44,871 nt of DNA from Wohlfahrtiimonas larvae_A (GTDB lineage Bacteria; Pseudomonadota; Gammaproteobacteria; Cardiobacteriales; Wohlfahrtiimonadaceae): contig JBEBSR010000018.1 in the NCBI GenBank assembly GCA_040394195.1, forward strand, positions 1-44,871. The letters run 5' to 3'. The notes below the pieces were generated by a model that was not told where the DNA came from, made no database searches, and saw only the letters and a list, made by a program, of their open reading frames with translations. This document shows, piece after piece, positions 43,004-44,871 of the stretch. The position numbers and the translations under genes were made by a program. Position 1 is the first letter of the stretch, and the number at the start of each line of letters is the position of its first letter.

Positions 43004-43738
43004 TTAATGCCCTCCTGAAATCAAGCCAGGGATTCGAGTTCTCACTTCAATGAAGCGCATTCCCCACATTAAAAGGACATTGATGATGATGAAAATTACG
43101 GTAATGACAATGAATGATTCATAAGCTTTTGCTGTGTAATCATTGATTTGTGCTGCTTGGCGTGATAATTCCATTAATCCGATTGTTTGTAATACTGCTG
43201 AGTTTTTGAAGATATTTAATAACTCAGATGTTAATGGTGGAATCACAATACGAAATGCTTGTGGCATGATGATGTAGCGATAAGCTTGAGGTAATGTAAA
43301 ACCCATAGCTAATGCTGCATTTCTTTGTCCACCTGCTAATGACTGAATACCAGAACGGACTTGTTCAGCAATACGCGCAGAGGTGAATAAACCTAAGCAT
43401 AAAATACCTGCAGTTAAAATCTGAACATGAGGGTCTAGATCTTTGATCCATTTACCTAATTCTTTAGGTAATAACTCTGGCCAAACATAGAACCAGAAAA
43501 ATAGTTGAACGATGATTGGTACGTTACGCAAAGATTCTACATAAGCTGCACCAATAAAATTAAGCAGGCGGTTGGGCAATGTTCTTAAAATACCAACAAT
43601 TGTTCCGCAAAAGAGTGCTAAGCACCAACTCAGTGATGATGTAATCACTGTCCATTTTAGACCTTCAAGAATCCAGTCAAAATATGTTTCTGTTCCAACG
43701 GCGGGCTGGAATAGAAAACTAAAATCTAAGCCTAACAT
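43004..43738 (-). CDS. gltJ: Glutamate/aspartate ABC transporter permease GltJ
   Basis: GltJ pairs with GltK in the importer. The protein has 244 residues from the chosen start. YVESLRNVPIIVQLFFWFYVWPELLP and the EAA loop NAALAMGFTLPQAYRYIIMPQAFRIVIPPLTSE match E. coli GltJ closely. The open frame begins at GTG 43750; ATG 43738 (MLGLDFSFLF) is preferred because the GGGG stretch just upstream can act as a Shine-Dalgarno, although it is weak. It follows gltI across a 66-bp gap with a hairpin. Confidence 0.93.
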   Translation of the reverse strand: MLGLDFSFLFQPAVGTETYFDWILEGLKWTVITSSLSWCLALFCGTIVGILRTLPNRLLNFIGAAYVESLRNVPIIVQLFFWFYVWPELLPKELGKWIKDLDPHVQILTAGILCLGLFTSARIAEQVRSGIQSLAGGQRNAALAMGFTLPQAYRYIIMPQAFRIVIPPLTSELLNIFKNSAVLQTIGLMELSRQAAQINDYTAKAYESFIVITVIFIIINVLLMWGMRFIEVRTRIPGLISGGH

Positions 43739-43756
43739 TTTGAACCCCACAAAGAA

Positions 43757-43778
43757 GTCACCGCTAAAGTGCGGTGAC
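43757..43778. other. Hairpin between gltI and gltJ
   Basis: GTCACCGC and GCGGTGAC form a perfect 8-bp GC-rich stem around TAAAGT. No long T run follows, so full termination is unlikely. In operons of this kind such a hairpin often gives the binding-protein mRNA greater stability or partly ends transcription. Confidence 0.7.
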
Positions 43779-43816
43779 CTTTAATACAAATTATTACTAT
43801 TATTATTTTTTAAAGA

Positions 43817-44707
43817 TTACTGATATGGCACATCAGTTGGTGCTTTAAATAATTCAATCATTTCTTCTGAAACTGGGAAGTCCAAATTAACGCCACGTGG
43901 TGGAATTGGTTGAGTGAACCATTTATTGTATAAAGTTTCTAATTCACCAGATTTTGACATCTCTGCGATGGTAACGTCCGCAATTTCTTTAATGCCAGCA
44001 TCATCTTTTTTGAACATACAGGCATAAGCTTCTTTACCTTGTGATGTACCTGTTACAACCCATTTTTGTGGATCACGTGATTTTGCACGTTCACCATAAA
44101 GCAATGAATCATCCATAACGAATGCTGCGCCGCGGCCGCCCGCTAACATCATGAATGCATCACCATGATCTTTCAAAGATTGAACTTTCATGTTCATGTT
44201 ATCTTTTTGGTTCATTTCATTCAAAATACGCTCAGATGTTGTACCTGCTGTTGTGATGACTACTTTTTCTTTTAAATCAGAGAAATCTTTAATGCCTGAA
44301 TCTTTATCTGTCACAAGTTTGATATTGATAACAAAGATTGTGTTAGAGAACCCAGCTTCTTGAGCGCGGCTAGAGTTGTGCGTTGTAGAACCACATTCGA
44401 TATCGATTGTACCGTTATTAACAAGAGGAATACGATTTTGAGATGTGATTGGAGAAAGCTTAACATTTAGTTTCTTGCCCAATTTCTTCTCAATATTCTC
44501 AACAATTTTCATGCTCACATCATGAGAATAACCGATCACATTTTGGTTATTATCATAGTATGAGAAAGGAATAGATGATTCGCGATGACCCACAGAGATT
44601 GTGCCTGTGTCATTAATCTTCTTTAATACACCCGTTAACTCTTGTGCGAAGCTAACACCCATTAAACATGTCGATACAACTGCTAAACCTAATAACTGCT
44701 TTTTCAT
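43817..44707 (-). CDS. gltI: Glutamate/aspartate-binding periplasmic protein GltI
   Basis: GltI binds glutamate and aspartate and delivers them to GltJKL. The protein has 296 residues (E. coli 302). The signal peptide is residues 1-21, ending VSFA before QELTG. SBP family 3 motifs are present: VGHRESSIPFSYYD, GYSHDVSMKIVENIE, the ligand region ECGSTTHNSSRAQEAGFSNTIFV and TTAGTTSERILNE. An AGGGGAAG Shine-Dalgarno precedes the ATG. It is the first gene of gltIJKL. Confidence 0.95.
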   Translation of the reverse strand: MKKQLLGLAVVSTCLMGVSFAQELTGVLKKINDTGTISVGHRESSIPFSYYDNNQNVIGYSHDVSMKIVENIEKKLGKKLNVKLSPITSQNRIPLVNNGTIDIECGSTTHNSSRAQEAGFSNTIFVINIKLVTDKDSGIKDFSDLKEKVVITTAGTTSERILNEMNQKDNMNMKVQSLKDHGDAFMMLAGGRGAAFVMDDSLLYGERAKSRDPQKWVVTGTSQGKEAYACMFKKDDAGIKEIADVTIAEMSKSGELETLYNKWFTQPIPPRGVNLDFPVSEEMIELFKAPTDVPYQ

Positions 44708-44871
44708 AACTTCCCCTTATTCCTTTGATATATTTTGGATTCTTAGCAACTTATAAAATAATTGGTACAGCATGTATATTTTTAAGCTCTTATTTTTTAT
44801 ATTACAAATAAAAATTTTTCGCAATGAAAATATGTTTTTATTATGTAGTTTACTTTGATGTAAAAGCTATT
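44708..44871. other. Upstream region of gltI at window edge
   Basis: These 164 bases are very AT-rich and hold no coding frame I can support. They should carry the gltI promoter. No operator or riboswitch is recognisable. Confidence 0.5.

Noticed and set aside
43767..43775. AAGTGCGGT, the core of the Haemophilus DNA uptake sequence
   Set aside because: This is the only exact copy I noticed in 45 kb, whereas Pasteurellaceae genomes carry it about once per 1-2 kb, and it lies within a hairpin that explains it.
1..44871. Mobile elements, CRISPR arrays or defence systems
   Set aside because: No transposase, integrase, phage, Cas or toxin-antitoxin proteins and no regularly spaced repeats were seen; base composition looks uniform throughout.

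Overview
This window is a dense, AT-rich stretch of chromosome from a Gram-negative gammaproteobacterium. The evidence is the petABC-sspAB block, HolC, ZapG, PpiD, MlaC/MlaB, LptF/LptG, TrmJ, an E. coli-like CobB sirtuin, SspB and Fur. The low GC and compact layout would suit a lineage such as Cardiobacteriales (Wohlfahrtiimonas/Ignatzschineria-like), but that placement is inference only. I see no tRNA, rRNA, CRISPR array, insertion sequence or prophage. Nearly everything is core housekeeping in short operons, so I find no clear new multi-gene system. The less ordinary parts are regulatory sites, small or unknown genes, and unusual domain make-up.

Layout. 1-3.05 kb (+): the 3' part of an unknown gene, then a membrane M48 protease with a long unknown C-terminus, then a 400-bp gap holding two strong hairpins, the second a terminator on the + strand (possible small RNA). 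3.05-3.87 kb (-): sirB2-like gene and msrB. 3.95-9.77 kb: a PucR regulator divergent from an amino-acid permease, gabT and gabD, with an 18-bp perfect palindrome in the shared promoter region; this looks like a GABA uptake and catabolism module. 9.86-10.29 kb (-): holC. 10.4-14.6 kb (+): tgt, lptF, lptG and an EEP-family hydrolase. 14.6-17.7 kb (-): a small membrane protein, argG and trkA. 17.87-18.4 kb (+): zapG with a LEA-like tail. 18.47-20.4 kb (-): crcB-trmJ-cysE. 20.5-21.6 kb (+): an unknown exported protein. 21.6-23.7 kb (-): modABC behind a ModE-like operator. 23.8-24.4 kb (-): thiamine pyrophosphokinase. 24.5-25.0 kb (+): ppa. 25.15-31.5 kb (-): cobB, sspAB, petABC, efp and fbp. 31.7-41.5 kb (+): fur, a GT39-like membrane glycosyltransferase, a DUF349 protein, a PpiD-like chaperone, a Sel1-repeat protein, murB, mlaC and mlaB. 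41.6-44.7 kb (-): the gltIJKL glutamate/aspartate ABC importer.

How the genes work together. Envelope biogenesis is a recurring theme: LptFG for LPS export, MurB for peptidoglycan, MlaC/MlaB for phospholipid transport, PpiD for periplasmic folding, ZapG for envelope growth and division, and a GT39-like transferase. Central and nitrogen metabolism is represented by GABA to succinate (GabT/GabD), glutamate/aspartate import, ArgG, CysE and Fbp. Respiration is represented by the bc1 complex. Several translation starts were moved downstream of the longest open frame because a Shine-Dalgarno sequence overlaps the upstream start; these cases are noted per gene.
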